Of a stretch of 64,000 bases of DNA, positions 8,956 to 18,762 are shown in pieces. The translations under genes and the position numbers were made by a program. Under the pieces are notes generated by a model. That model was not told where the DNA came from, did not search any database, and saw only the letters and a list, made by a program, of their open reading frames with translations. Source of the DNA: an uncultured Umboniibacter sp. GTDB lineage: Bacteria; Pseudomonadota; Gammaproteobacteria; Pseudomonadales; DSM-25080. Every line of letters begins with the position of its first letter. Position 1 is the first letter of the stretch. The DNA lies in contig NZ_CANMGY010000010.1 in NCBI RefSeq assembly GCF_947497555.1, positions 20,582-84,581 on the forward strand, written 5' to 3'.

Positions 8956-11900
8956 GCTTTGACCTTTATTCTATTGGCGACTCTGCCTTTCTTGAACAAG
9001 TTCTGATCTCGATTGCAATCTTCTTTCAGACAGGCACATTCTTTTCGTTAGTGAAACTCGGTTTAATCATTGGATTCCTAATGATGATCGTTAGCTCGCT
9101 AGCAGGCAGTAACGGCCAAAAATTTGATCTTGGTGCATGGATACTCAGCGTCATTATTATCCAGATCGCCTTTATACCAAAATCCGAAGTCGTCATTACT
9201 GATGTGTATACTGGGCAAGTTAGGGTTGTCGCGAATGTTCCCGCTGGGATAGCTTTTACCGGCTCCGTTGTATCCACGATCGGCCATCGACTAACCTCAG
9301 TAATGGAAGCCGCCTTTGACCCGGTATCCCCGAAAATGACCGATGGGGAATTTATGGAGCCCCTTCGCATCATTTCTGGTCTCAGACGAAATGCCACACA
9401 AGAAGGTATATTTACCGCCGCGAATAGCGCGCTGGGAAGTGGAGCAGACCTTAAGCGAACCCTAGAGGAATACATTAAAAACTGTACCCTGAAGGCTGTC
9501 GCTCTCGAGGAGCTCAGCTATGCAGACCTCGCTACCGGTGATTTAGATAGCACGCTTCCTTATATGTCTCCCTTCTACACCACGAGCACGTATCTCGGTA
9601 CGGTTGGCGACCCTGTTCTTGACACTTGCGCTACAGCTTGGGGCAAAATCGACACAGCACTGACTACCATGACCGGCAACGCGCAAGTGATTGCGGGTTA
9701 CGATTCTATTCTCGGTATCGATCCTGAAACAGATAATGCAAATTCGTTCGCTAAAGCTGCTACCGCTGTAAATATGATGACTGCTGGAAGTCTCAACGCG
9801 CAGCAGTTCGTTCGCCTATCGTTACTCGAACCTATTCTTCAAGATGCCCTGCGTGGAAAGTATACTGACCACCTCGATACATCATCCGCTCAAATGATCA
9901 ATGAAGCGATCATGCTACGAAATAGTCAGTGGGCTTCCGACTATTCATTTTTTCAAACTATAGTCAGACCAATGATCGCTTTTTTAGAGGCATTTACGTT
10001 CGCCATCGCACCGATCATGGCGTTTGTCTTGGCGTTGGGGTCGTTTGGATTGAAGTTAGGATCCAAGTATTTAATGTTCTTAGTGTGGATTCAGCTATGG
10101 TATCCCATACTCGCCATTATCAATCTTTACATCTACGTCGGCGCCACTCGAGATTGGGATAATTACACACTACTTACCAATTACGACTGGAATTCTTTTT
10201 ACGCCCTTAATAACGCGTATCAAACCGCTGAAACATGGATTGCCACAGGTGGCTATCTCGCCTCGTCGACTCCTGTGTTAGCGCTTATGTTAATGTATGG
10301 ATCTTCCTACGCCGCCACCAGTTTAGCCCGTGGCATGTCCCCTGATAATATGAATGAGAAGCTGATCTCCCCCGAAACGTCTAATACGCCCTCGGTCGCT
10401 AGCTTAAACACCTCAATTCAACAGGACGCACTTGGCGGAGCGAGAGCAGGTGCTGACCAACTCGGCTCACAGCTCAAGTTCGATAGCGGCCTCACAGCCG
10501 CTCAGACATCAACGCTTGCAAACAATAGTCAACTTCAACAATCTGCCGCTCAGCAGGTGTCCAGCTTATTGAGTTCTTCAAACATGAGTGGCTGGAGCAG
10601 CGCACAACAATCCCAGCTTAGCGAAGCGGTTGGAGCAAATCTCATCAGTAGTGGTGTTTACTCCGAAGCTCAGGCCCAGCAGTTTTCTAAACAATTCTCT
10701 GATTCCAACATGACCACCGCTCAAGCTGCCACCATGATGTCCCTGATGTCCTCCGCAAGCATTGGCACCCCAGCCGAATTCCTCGTTGGCTCGGGCGCTA
10801 AGATTGCACTATCCGGAAATCAAAGTGAGGGAGAAGCTTTCTCAGAAGCTCAATCCTTCGCTATAAATGCCATGAACACCTCCAGCCAACAGAGCGGCGA
10901 AACAATCCAAGATGTCGCTCAGCGTTCTCTCAACGCTAGCTTTAATCAGGTTGACTCTGAAACCCTTAGTGGAAACACGGCATTCACCGATACCAAAACA
11001 GCAACCCAAAGCGCCGTTGAGTCACAAGCTAGGACCAATACTTTCCTTGAGAGCGCTAGTGCCACCCAAAGCGGCGGGGCGAATGACGGTATTTCGGTCA
11101 AAGATGCCACAAAGTTTATTAACAGCAGCACTGGAGCTCAAGACGATTTGTTCAACACCACCATCGATGGACAGAGTATTAAATCAACCGAGGCCTACAA
11201 AGCTAATTACAACGCCATCCATGACAGGAGCGTCTTCGAGACGGACCGAGAAAATCAGATTTGGGCCGCCACCCAGACACTTGCGAGTTCAGGTAACGAT
11301 GGCTTAGCGGCCATCGCTAGCTCGTTATCACGCGTTGGTGGTCAAGAGTCCCGATTTGAAGGCTACGGAAAGCTACTTAACACTGCACAAACCGACCAGT
11401 TAGATGTGGTCACTTCTTCTCAGCCTAGCTACGCTAACCCAGGAGAAAATTCCGGCCTCGGCAGACCTGCTAGCGACGCCGAATTTAATCAAGTAGCTGC
11501 CGCCGCCACAACCGCCGGAGAGAATGCGGGTAATGCTAGCGACCGTCTCACTAGCACCGACATTTCAGCGCAAGACATTGCCGCCCAACGAAACGACCCT
11601 AGCACGCAAGATCAAAGCAATCGCGGGCAAGTCGAATCACGCCAAGATAGCAACGAATCTGCCGTTTCTGACGTCGCCTCTAGCAATCAGATTGAGACAG
11701 CAAGAGAAAAATCTGTCGCAGCCCAGAATCGCTTCGCCTCTCAAATTTTCGATAGTGACGGCGCAGACCAAAATAATTTCTCTTACGCAGCACGGAACTT
11801 TGAGAACGCGGGTGACTTTTTAACCTCATTCGGCGGGTTCGATTCGATTGTTTCCGGCGGTGCCAGCTATGCCGCTGATATGGTAGCTCAAGTTCAACAG

Positions 11901-12767
11901 GGCGTTGAAACCCGTCAAGGCCTTTCCGATGCACTCAATGGGGCAAACTTCTCCCCTGATCAAGCTGAGGCCTACGTCGATCGTCAAATTGAAGCGCTTG
12001 AAGCCAAGTACCCCAATGTCGATGTCTCAGGCATACAAGGAACCGGATTCGCAAATGACTTGATGAATAGTTCAGTTGATGGCGGAGAGGTACTTGAGCA
12101 GGTCAGTCCTGATAAGCTTGCTCAGCTCACGACACTCCAAGCGTATGATAACGCCGCCAAAACAGAGCGAGGCGAGATCATCGGTGAAATGAGGGAGCGG
12201 CTCTCTAAAGCCGGAGGCGGAGATGTTGGTGTCGCGCTCGAGGATCAAGCTAAAAACTTGAACCTCGGCACCGATTCTCTCACCAATCTTACGGCTGAAT
12301 CGTTTAAAACCGCGTTTGGTGTTGGCAACGAGGAAGACTATAAAGCAGCTTATAATGCCTTTGCTGTCGATTTAGTGAATGATCGCGGTGCCATCTCTGG
12401 TCCAAACGATTCGGGTATGGCCTTCTATATGAAGGACGCTACCGACTATAAGGGCGACCCTGTAGTTGATGAAAATGGGAACACCCCACAAGTTATCGAT
12501 TACTCAAGCCCGGCTTATGTAACCGATAGCCAAGGTTATATTAGCCCGGTTGACGATGATCTCGCTCGCTATCAGAATGCAACCGTTGCCGTCGTCACTG
12601 GCGCTGGTAACTTTGGCGATAGCCTCGGTACGGCAAACGGGTTCACCGAACTTCAAACCGCCGAGCATACCCGAGCTCAGGTGAATGAAACCGCTTCTCG
12701 AGATGGCACAGAACTAAGAGATCAGCTTGAAGAAAAAGTAGCGCGGCAATCCACTCCGGCAAACTGA
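8952..12767 (+). CDS. traG: TraG, mating-pair stabilisation inner-membrane protein
   Basis: 1271 aa, ATGA overlap with traH. Hydrophobic segments near residues 15-60, 345-395 and 430-470 form the membrane domain; the remaining ~780 residues are Ala/Ser/Gln-rich and extended, as in the periplasmic part of TraG. In F-type systems TraG serves pilus assembly (N-terminus), mating-pair stabilisation and entry-exclusion recognition (C-terminus). Here it ends the tra operon at a strong terminator. No clear entry-exclusion gene follows. Confidence 0.9.
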   Translation: MSFDLYSIGDSAFLEQVLISIAIFFQTGTFFSLVKLGLIIGFLMMIVSSLAGSNGQKFDLGAWILSVIIIQIAFIPKSEVVITDVYTGQVRVVANVPAGIAFTGSVVSTIGHRLTSVMEAAFDPVSPKMTDGEFMEPLRIISGLRRNATQEGIFTAANSALGSGADLKRTLEEYIKNCTLKAVALEELSYADLATGDLDSTLPYMSPFYTTSTYLGTVGDPVLDTCATAWGKIDTALTTMTGNAQVIAGYDSILGIDPETDNANSFAKAATAVNMMTAGSLNAQQFVRLSLLEPILQDALRGKYTDHLDTSSAQMINEAIMLRNSQWASDYSFFQTIVRPMIAFLEAFTFAIAPIMAFVLALGSFGLKLGSKYLMFLVWIQLWYPILAIINLYIYVGATRDWDNYTLLTNYDWNSFYALNNAYQTAETWIATGGYLASSTPVLALMLMYGSSYAATSLARGMSPDNMNEKLISPETSNTPSVASLNTSIQQDALGGARAGADQLGSQLKFDSGLTAAQTSTLANNSQLQQSAAQQVSSLLSSSNMSGWSSAQQSQLSEAVGANLISSGVYSEAQAQQFSKQFSDSNMTTAQAATMMSLMSSASIGTPAEFLVGSGAKIALSGNQSEGEAFSEAQSFAINAMNTSSQQSGETIQDVAQRSLNASFNQVDSETLSGNTAFTDTKTATQSAVESQARTNTFLESASATQSGGANDGISVKDATKFINSSTGAQDDLFNTTIDGQSIKSTEAYKANYNAIHDRSVFETDRENQIWAATQTLASSGNDGLAAIASSLSRVGGQESRFEGYGKLLNTAQTDQLDVVTSSQPSYANPGENSGLGRPASDAEFNQVAAAATTAGENAGNASDRLTSTDISAQDIAAQRNDPSTQDQSNRGQVESRQDSNESAVSDVASSNQIETAREKSVAAQNRFASQIFDSDGADQNNFSYAARNFENAGDFLTSFGGFDSIVSGGASYAADMVAQVQQGVETRQGLSDALNGANFSPDQAEAYVDRQIEALEAKYPNVDVSGIQGTGFANDLMNSSVDGGEVLEQVSPDKLAQLTTLQAYDNAAKTERGEIIGEMRERLSKAGGGDVGVALEDQAKNLNLGTDSLTNLTAESFKTAFGVGNEEDYKAAYNAFAVDLVNDRGAISGPNDSGMAFYMKDATDYKGDPVVDENGNTPQVIDYSSPAYVTDSQGYISPVDDDLARYQNATVAVVTGAGNFGDSLGTANGFTELQTAEHTRAQVNETASRDGTELRDQLEEKVARQSTPAN

Positions 12768-12769
12768 TC

Positions 12770-12793
12770 AATAGGGGAGAAATCTCCCCTATT
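12770..12793. terminator. Bidirectional terminator after traG
   Basis: Perfect 11-bp stem AATAGGGGAGA-AA-TCTCCCCTATT between convergent genes. It overlaps the stop codon of the minus-strand sensor gene. Confidence 0.8.
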
Positions 12794-14750
12794 CGACCAC
12801 CGACAGCAGCGGAATACCCGTCGCCCGCTTTTCCTCACTACGAATACGAGCCCGCACTCGATAAAGCAGACTCTCCAAACTTTCCACATCCACTGGTGAT
12901 ACAATGACGTCGTTGGCGCCTAGCGCGAGCGCGGAAGATTGGGTCCCTTTAGTAAGGTTGTTCCGGACTAATACAACATCCACATAGTAAGACTGTTGGC
13001 GCCCCACCTCGAGTATTTTTTGTAACAGTGTTTCGTCTTCAAACATGACTACGTTGCATTTGAATTGTGTCATCCAACCTCGAAGCTCGGTCACATCTCT
13101 TAGGAACTCCACGTTCGAAGTCTGACGGTTCGTCACTAGTTTAAACATCTCGTCTAACGAATCCTCGTCTCGAGCTCCTCCTTCTTCACCGATGTAGGCG
13201 CGTAAATAGAGAATATTTTCAACTTCATCCACTAACTTCTCAGTATCTGCGATCTCAGTACGTAACTGAAGAGTTGAGATCCACATGTGCTCCCCGCTAT
13301 TCGACTTACTAATTCCGACGTTAAAGTTAAACTGTTGCTCTAGGTTGATAGCCCGCTCGAAGTGCTCCGAAACCGTCGTCCCACCGACTAAGGCAGACGG
13401 CGACCTACTCATCACCTTTGAGATAAAATCGACATCATAGGGTGATAACTCACCGATCACATTGATGACAACTCCGACCTCTTCATTGTTTTGTCGACTT
13501 GAGGAGACATTAATTTCGCACGGCCTGAGACTCGACATGACCCTCACTAGCGACCCTACGCAGTCTACCAACCCTTCCTTAAATTGCTCGATGACAAGAT
13601 TCGTCGATTCGTTATCTACCTCAATTGATGCGATTCGTTCCCCTAGATCCGCATCACTCCTGACATCATTAAACACCTCCCCCACGCTGAATCGCGAGCG
13701 AAGTAATGACAGCCTATCCCCTGAAACTGTTCCACCTAAAAAGCTTTCAATGTCGGCAATCATTATGTCTGCCTCAACAATTGACGCGGTGATAAATTTC
13801 AAGCTTTCATTTCTCGATAGCTCCCCAGCCTCGTCACTCGCAATTATTTTGTTGACGTACACCTGTGCGATACTGATATTTTGTCGCAGGTGGTTTAACC
13901 TAACACCGAAGTTTTCCGCGCCTTTTCTATGCTTAGACTTTATTTGCTCAAGCGAAATGGCATCGCTGGACGCTAACTGTCTTATCTCCGATAGGAGCAG
14001 TGTTGTTTCTTCATTAAGCTGCTTAAGACTCACGTTCTCATCTGAGACGACACTACTTGCTTCCAACGTTTCGTTTAGAATCCTACCCACCGACTCGATA
14101 CGCTCTCTTAAGATCTTTCGCATAGCCACATACATTCTAGCGAACTCATCGTCGGCTCCGAATCTGAGCGATTCCTTGGTTTCCAGGTCGCCACCTTTAA
14201 AACGCTTCAGATCCCTGCTGATCATCGCAATACCGTGCACGATCGTCATTAATATCCAAATACCTACTATCACGCTTACCCACAGCAAAACGTAGGCGAT
14301 GCTGACTTTTCCGTCATCTATTCCAGTAAGCGCTTCGTCTTGATTAAAACTTAAGGAAAGCCGACCCAATAAATTTCCTGCATCGGTTCGAATATCGAAA
14401 ACATGGAGCTCCGATGATTGTTTAACCTCATCCTCAACGGCCGCAAACGCACTTCCACCACCGCCATTTATGGTCATCCACACGCCATCCACCGCCGGGT
14501 GCCCCACAAGGCTCGAGAGAACGAGTTCAACACTCTCTACATCACCTCGCTCCAACAAGCTAGCAAGCGCCGGCCTCAACACGTAGTTAACGTTATTTCT
14601 CATTCCCGCGATGATTTTACCGTCAACATTGTCCATTCGAGTTCTACCCTCGTAATACTCAAATGCCCAATACGAACTTAACAGCATAGCCATCACGATC
14701 AATCGCGCCGCAAGTGAATATTTCCGTCCCCACCAAATTATTTTTTGCAT
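12789..14750 (-). CDS. Membrane-bound sensor-like protein with HAMP and receiver-like domains
   Basis: 653 aa. Membrane helices at ~13-30 and ~150-180 flank a periplasmic sensor region; a HAMP-like segment follows (RDLKRFKGGDLETKES, DDEFARMYVAM), then coiled coil. The middle looks like a degenerate kinase region: I see no clear phospho-acceptor H-box or N/G boxes. The last ~120 residues have a receiver-like fold (VVMFEDETLLQKI, LVRNNL, LALGANDVIVSPVDVESLESLL), with the usual phospho-Asp position not obvious. This may be a non-catalytic relay or a signalling scaffold. It is convergent with traG; any link to entry exclusion or transfer control is speculation. Confidence 0.55.
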   Translation of the reverse strand: MQKIIWWGRKYSLAARLIVMAMLLSSYWAFEYYEGRTRMDNVDGKIIAGMRNNVNYVLRPALASLLERGDVESVELVLSSLVGHPAVDGVWMTINGGGGSAFAAVEDEVKQSSELHVFDIRTDAGNLLGRLSLSFNQDEALTGIDDGKVSIAYVLLWVSVIVGIWILMTIVHGIAMISRDLKRFKGGDLETKESLRFGADDEFARMYVAMRKILRERIESVGRILNETLEASSVVSDENVSLKQLNEETTLLLSEIRQLASSDAISLEQIKSKHRKGAENFGVRLNHLRQNISIAQVYVNKIIASDEAGELSRNESLKFITASIVEADIMIADIESFLGGTVSGDRLSLLRSRFSVGEVFNDVRSDADLGERIASIEVDNESTNLVIEQFKEGLVDCVGSLVRVMSSLRPCEINVSSSRQNNEEVGVVINVIGELSPYDVDFISKVMSRSPSALVGGTTVSEHFERAINLEQQFNFNVGISKSNSGEHMWISTLQLRTEIADTEKLVDEVENILYLRAYIGEEGGARDEDSLDEMFKLVTNRQTSNVEFLRDVTELRGWMTQFKCNVVMFEDETLLQKILEVGRQQSYYVDVVLVRNNLTKGTQSSALALGANDVIVSPVDVESLESLLYRVRARIRSEEKRATGIPLLSVVE

Positions 14751-14985
14751 ACTGGACCTATTAGCAACTTGCGATATTCTAACGACGAAACGGCCACGTA
14801 TGTCTATCTGATTACGTCAAACTCCTCCGCCTCCACTCAAAACGTGACACTCATCACATTCCAAGAAACGTCTATCCGATTTTTTGATCCGTTTATCTAA
14901 CTACCGTTTGTCGAACAAATTTGCAAAATAACCTTTAAACGAACATTATTGACAATACATACCATTTCTAGGTTCTATTAAGACA

Positions 14986-15600
14986 ATGAACGACATCCAA
15001 CTCACACAGCTAAAGTCGGAGTTCAACGAGATTAAACAATCCGTTGACGAGTCTTGCCTGTATGAAGGATTTTCATTGCGGTTTAATCAATTATTAGATT
15101 TTTCTGACTTAGACATTCCCTATTTGGGCCGCTCCTCTTGGCTAACTCAAATAATGGGCTGGACTGGCCTAGACAGTGGCGGGCGCTTACATGGTGACTC
15201 ACCTCCCACCCCGAAGCGTCTCTTTCAGTTCGCCTTCTTCATGACCAATCATATTAATCTACCGTTCACGGAACCAACCGCCTTGTCGCATTGGTTGTTG
15301 TCGGGTCAGGATAATCGTTTTGAACCTATCTCTATGGTCGATTCAATGACTAACCTGGTAGACTCATACGTCGGTCGCTACTATAAACGCTACGCCCCGG
15401 CTCCTCATAAACGTTTTCTAGAGGTCCCCCTAAACCGTCAAGCAGCCGTTAAGCGAATCGTCGTTAGCTTCAGCGTTGATCAACTCTCCTTCACTGGGGT
15501 GTATAAGCTCAGCAAGAAATTAGTCCATCAAAAAATTGAGAACACCGTCAATGAATTGCTCGATGGCACCCCTCACAATCTGATAAACATCACAATTTAG
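14986..15600 (+). CDS. Hypothetical protein (204 aa)
   Basis: Soluble 204-aa protein with no recognised domain. A TTGACA at 14949 and TTCTAT at 14973 suggest a sigma70-type promoter with a very short or absent leader, since no Shine-Dalgarno is visible before the ATG. It is divergent from the sensor gene across a 235-bp gap and precedes the slt/activator operon. Confidence 0.55.
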   Translation: MNDIQLTQLKSEFNEIKQSVDESCLYEGFSLRFNQLLDFSDLDIPYLGRSSWLTQIMGWTGLDSGGRLHGDSPPTPKRLFQFAFFMTNHINLPFTEPTALSHWLLSGQDNRFEPISMVDSMTNLVDSYVGRYYKRYAPAPHKRFLEVPLNRQAAVKRIVVSFSVDQLSFTGVYKLSKKLVHQKIENTVNELLDGTPHNLINITI

Positions 15601-15633
15601 ATGCTTTATTATATATTTTATTCTTAAAATCTG

Positions 15634-15662
15634 TTGACAGGTCTTTCGGTAAACCGTAACTT
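15634..15662 (+). promoter_or_regulatory. Sigma70-type promoter of the slt-activator operon
   Basis: TTGACA (15634-15639), 17-bp spacer, TAACTT (15657-15662). This normal promoter differs from the palindrome-box promoters, which lack a -35. That fits a scheme where the activators are made first from a conventional promoter. Confidence 0.55.
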
Positions 15663-15690
15663 TGTATGAAAACCAAACAAGTTATGGCTC

Positions 15691-16233
15691 ATGATGATTA
15701 AGCGCATTACCACAACTTTCTGCTTGGCAGCCGTTATGACTAACGCAGATCCCATCACCTCTGACACCATGTTTGAGCGTATCGGTATTCAGTCTGGTGT
15801 CGATCCATTACTTCTGTACTCTATTGCGATCGTCGAATCAGCTACCGGCACTGGGGATGGCGAGACCATTACCCCCCATCCATACGTCTTTCGAACGTCT
15901 GACGGTCCACAATTCTTTCACGCTCGCGATGAAGCCGAACAAGCCCTCGAAAAAGCACTTGAGACTACCGACAACATTGATGTCGGCATGATGCAGCGCA
16001 ACCTTTACTGGCATCCACCCCAAGACGGGGAAGCCCTCTTCGATCCAGAAGAACAAGTTACCTGGGCTTCAGAACTGCTCGCAAGCTACTTATCTCGTGA
16101 CGAACCTTTGGAGTTGAGGATTGGGCGATACCATTCTTCACGCCACCCTCTCGCCATTGCATACGGACAGCGCGTGTTGAAAGTTTACTCCAATTTAATG
16201 AAGTTAGAGGACATAACTCATGCTGATCAATGA
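15691..16233 (+). CDS. Lytic transglycosylase (SLT domain), exported
   Basis: 180 aa with a signal peptide (~1-19). The SLT signature is visible: the catalytic Glu in AIVESATGTG (~residue 51), the DVGMMQRN motif (~93) in place of the usual GLMQ, and ASELLASYLSR later. Such enzymes open the peptidoglycan for the transfer apparatus. It is the first gene of an operon with FlhD/FlhC-like genes and overlaps the next by 14 bp. SXT and IncC elements show a comparable pairing. Confidence 0.8.
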   Translation: MMIKRITTTFCLAAVMTNADPITSDTMFERIGIQSGVDPLLLYSIAIVESATGTGDGETITPHPYVFRTSDGPQFFHARDEAEQALEKALETTDNIDVGMMQRNLYWHPPQDGEALFDPEEQVTWASELLASYLSRDEPLELRIGRYHSSRHPLAIAYGQRVLKVYSNLMKLEDITHADQ

Positions 16234-16450
16234 GCTCTTTTTTCACGATGTTAAAGAGGCGATGACGAATAAAATGAAAGGTGGCGGCTTTATTTCATTA
16301 GCCTGCAAATACCCCAACCTCTCCTATGATCTTGCTACCGCCATTGCTGAATGTCCGGATGAAAAACTTACCGCACTGGCCTATAAATTACCCGCTATAG
16401 TCAGCGTTCAAATGTCAAAGTTCGAGGCTAAAATCGATGTCGCGATATGA
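16220..16450 (+). CDS. Small FlhD-like regulator (first of two)
   Basis: 76 aa, GAGG before the ATG. INELFFHDVKEAM, ISLACKYPNLSYDLATAIA and PDEKLTALAYKLPA have the spacing of FlhD-type dimerisation proteins, though the match is weak. It lies between slt and a better FlhD-like gene with short overlaps on both sides, so it belongs to the operon. Alternatives are an unrelated small helical protein. Confidence 0.4.
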   Translation: MLINELFFHDVKEAMTNKMKGGGFISLACKYPNLSYDLATAIAECPDEKLTALAYKLPAIVSVQMSKFEAKIDVAI

Positions 16451-16742
16451 GTCGTTTCTTCAGGCGATAGCGCACGATGTTCAACAGCTTGGCCTCGACA
16501 GAGCGCTAGAAGAGCCAGCCTACCAAGGAATACCTGCCTCCCTCGCCGAGACACTTTCCACAATGAGTAACCCTCAAATTTCCGACTTATCTCAACTCAA
16601 TATTGTGGAACGCTTCTTATATTTTACCCCATTGACCATCATCCCGATCGCTGAAGTCATTCGCGATAACGACTCAGAATCTCTAGTTGTTCCCGAATCA
16701 GAGCTTGAACTTTTCAGACAAAAACATTTAAGCAGAGCTTAA
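16437..16742 (+). CDS. FlhD/SetD/AcaD-like transcription activator subunit
   Basis: 101 aa. GIPASLAETLSTMSNPQISDLSQLN aligns by eye with the FlhD core (G-I, L-A, L, P-Q-M, L-N). FlhD family proteins pair with FlhC to recruit RNA polymerase; SetD and AcaD do so for SXT and IncC transfer genes. It lies directly before the FlhC-like gene (4-bp gap). A distant match, so moderate certainty. Confidence 0.5.
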   Translation: MSRYESFLQAIAHDVQQLGLDRALEEPAYQGIPASLAETLSTMSNPQISDLSQLNIVERFLYFTPLTIIPIAEVIRDNDSESLVVPESELELFRQKHLSRA

Positions 16743-16745
16743 TCT

Positions 16746-17636
16746 ATGCCCCTTACTCTTAACCAGATAGCCGTTTCGTCACTTGTCAGAGAACGCACCC
16801 AGCTTCAAGACAGCCACCCTATACAGATCGTTCTCAACAACCCTTCTATCACCGACGAGCACCTTGCTTCATCAGGTCGAATCCCCATCGATGAAGTCCT
16901 TTTACAGGCCGAACATGATGCACTTAAACCTCACGTTGGTGTGACAATTTGTCAAAAATATTTGACAGACTTGATCGCTAAAAAAACGCCGTCAAACGCT
17001 CGCGACGTCGAAACCATGTACCTAACGTCAATTTCAGCTGCCCATAAGAAACGGTTAATTACCCACTCTCTCTTCAAGGAGCCAACCTTTCCCACCTCAT
17101 CCGGCGCCCATAAAAAAGCGCTTGATGACGTCGTTGACCGACTTACTTCGTCGGGATTTACCCCCGTCATTTTTCAAAAAATACCGATCTCTACTGATGC
17201 GTTTCACACGCTTTCAACCAAGCGTTATCGCACCTCAATGGCCCGACAAGAGCACACACCTAACACTGATCAATCGCTTCGTATTTACAGCGCTTTTCGC
17301 TCCGCAGAGAAACACAATCGCTTCTCCGACATGCAGGAATACAACCTACTTCTCCATATTATCTTTGCCACACTAGGTTCGCATTTCAACCAACTTCCAC
17401 TCACAATGACTCGCGCTCACGCCATCTACCTGAGCTATTTATCTGCACGAAAAATCATCGGAATTAACCGTTCCGCTCTCCTCGCCAACGCCGTAGCAGA
17501 GTTCTATATCGCATTAGTAACCGAGGAGGTTCTCTGGGAGTATTGCCCTAAATGCCTCACCTATGGATACCAAACTACTCATACCAATGAGATGGTTTCG
17601 TGCTATTGTCACGCCCCTAAACCCCTTCGTATCTAA
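16746..17636 (+). CDS. FlhC/SetC/AcaC-like transcription activator
   Basis: 296 aa, longer than FlhC (~190 aa). The C-terminus carries a zinc-binding pattern EYCPKCLTYGYQ ... SCYCHAP (C-x2-C, C-x-C/H) after a helical segment with LLLHIIFATLG and FYIALVTEEVLWEYC, as in FlhC and its SetC/AcaC relatives, which control conjugation operons. The ~100 extra N-terminal residues are not recognised. If correct, its target would be the eight palindrome-box promoters described here. Confidence 0.6.
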   Translation: MPLTLNQIAVSSLVRERTQLQDSHPIQIVLNNPSITDEHLASSGRIPIDEVLLQAEHDALKPHVGVTICQKYLTDLIAKKTPSNARDVETMYLTSISAAHKKRLITHSLFKEPTFPTSSGAHKKALDDVVDRLTSSGFTPVIFQKIPISTDAFHTLSTKRYRTSMARQEHTPNTDQSLRIYSAFRSAEKHNRFSDMQEYNLLLHIIFATLGSHFNQLPLTMTRAHAIYLSYLSARKIIGINRSALLANAVAEFYIALVTEEVLWEYCPKCLTYGYQTTHTNEMVSCYCHAPKPLRI

Positions 17637-17943
17637 ACGTTTACCCTTCCATAAATTCGACTATTTACGCTTATTTTTTCGTCTTGACGCTGTCCGCTCT
17701 GCTCGATTTTCTACCGCTAGCGTTTTCACTTAATACTAATTTTTCCCGTGTTTTTTTTAAATTTACACATAGCGGTATTTTTTATTCTAATAGGCTAAAA
17801 AAAACTATTAAAATCAACGCCTTATGGATTTTTACTATCGGAATTAACATTCTTAACCATTTTTTTAAAAAATGGTATAGATATTGTAGGATAAAAAAAG
17901 TACATTAATGGTTCACGCAATTTGAAAATTTAGGTGCTTTCTG
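17637..17943. other. AT-rich gap with 21-bp inverted repeat; oriT candidate
   Basis: 307 bp without a gene and much more AT-rich than its surroundings. It holds ACCATTTTTT-T-AAAAAATGGT (17856-17876), a perfect 10-bp inverted repeat. In SXT and IncC elements oriT lies just upstream of mobI; the next gene here is a possible MobI. The oriT call is by position only. Confidence 0.3.
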
Positions 17944-18519
17944 ATGTCCATATCAATTCAACCTCGCAATGAAGCGATCTCTGCACTGGATGAAACTGTA
18001 TCCGGTATTGAAATGGTCCGAGATGGTTACCGCCAGATGTATCGCAACACCATCGTCGTTGCAAAGCATATTGCCCAGGAGTTCAATGATCTCTCTTGGT
18101 CAACAAGGGACCGCCTGATCAACGACGACCAGCGCCGAGTTTTTTCGTGGCCGTCTTTGACGGTTGACTGCGATGACGACATCGAAACACATCAAGTGAG
18201 CTACCTTGTGTCCAAGACCCCACGGTTCAGATTTTGCTCCGCTCACTTCAGCACACCGAGTTCATCTTCCCAAAAGAGGCGTGTCATTTATAGGCGTCTT
18301 CCCATTGGCAAGACAAATCAATTAACCAGTCGTCAAGCCATCAAAACGTCGTACATTGAAGATCAAGTTTTCATCGATATGATTCACGAATACGATGACC
18401 GTCGCAGAGCTATTGAGCTAACACTCATTGAGATTGTTAAGGGGCTTAAGGCGATCAACACTTGCACCATGAAAGGCCAGGTCTTTCCGATATTGTTCGA
18501 GGCGCTTGAAAATGAGTAG
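17944..18519 (+). CDS. Hypothetical protein, possible MobI-like mobilisation factor
   Basis: 191 aa, soluble. The order of features (N-terminal helices with a KHIAQEF motif, a central basic strand region FRFCSAHF ... KRRVIYRRLPIG, C-terminal helices ending in KGLKAINTC) and the position after an AT-rich gap recall MobI of SXT/IncC elements. I could not confirm by alignment. It overlaps the next small gene. Confidence 0.35.
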   Translation: MSISIQPRNEAISALDETVSGIEMVRDGYRQMYRNTIVVAKHIAQEFNDLSWSTRDRLINDDQRRVFSWPSLTVDCDDDIETHQVSYLVSKTPRFRFCSAHFSTPSSSSQKRRVIYRRLPIGKTNQLTSRQAIKTSYIEDQVFIDMIHEYDDRRRAIELTLIEIVKGLKAINTCTMKGQVFPILFEALENE

Positions 18520-18742
18520 ACACGTCCGATCTTTCGTCACTCCGACGCAATTATCGTCCATGGAGTTTTGTGAAGCGAGCGTTCATCACGACGCGGTGAT
18601 TTCCAAATCACAGGAACGTCAACGCAAAATTGGTATCAAAAAGCATCAAAAATATCGAACAGTTCATTCTTTGGGCAACTACGGATACGCACTCGTCGTA
18701 ATCTCTACTACAATTGTTATAGCAATCACAATTTTCACCTAG
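18512..18742 (+). CDS. Small tail-anchored membrane protein
   Basis: 76 aa from the ATG at 18512 that overlaps the previous stop. One C-terminal membrane helix (YGYALVVISTTIVIAITIF). No family recognised. Translationally coupled to the upstream gene. Confidence 0.5.
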   Translation: MSRHVRSFVTPTQLSSMEFCEASVHHDAVISKSQERQRKIGIKKHQKYRTVHSLGNYGYALVVISTTIVIAITIFT

Positions 18743-18762
18743 AGTCGCACTAGGAAAATATT

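Noticed and set aside
13462..14295. 277-codon plus-strand frame inside the sensor gene
   Set aside because: Ser/Thr/Leu-rich shadow of the longer minus-strand gene, which has membrane and HAMP features.
17684..17908. 74-codon plus-strand frame in the AT-rich gap before 17944
   Set aside because: Phe/Lys/Asn-rich composition typical of AT-rich non-coding DNA; no ribosome site.
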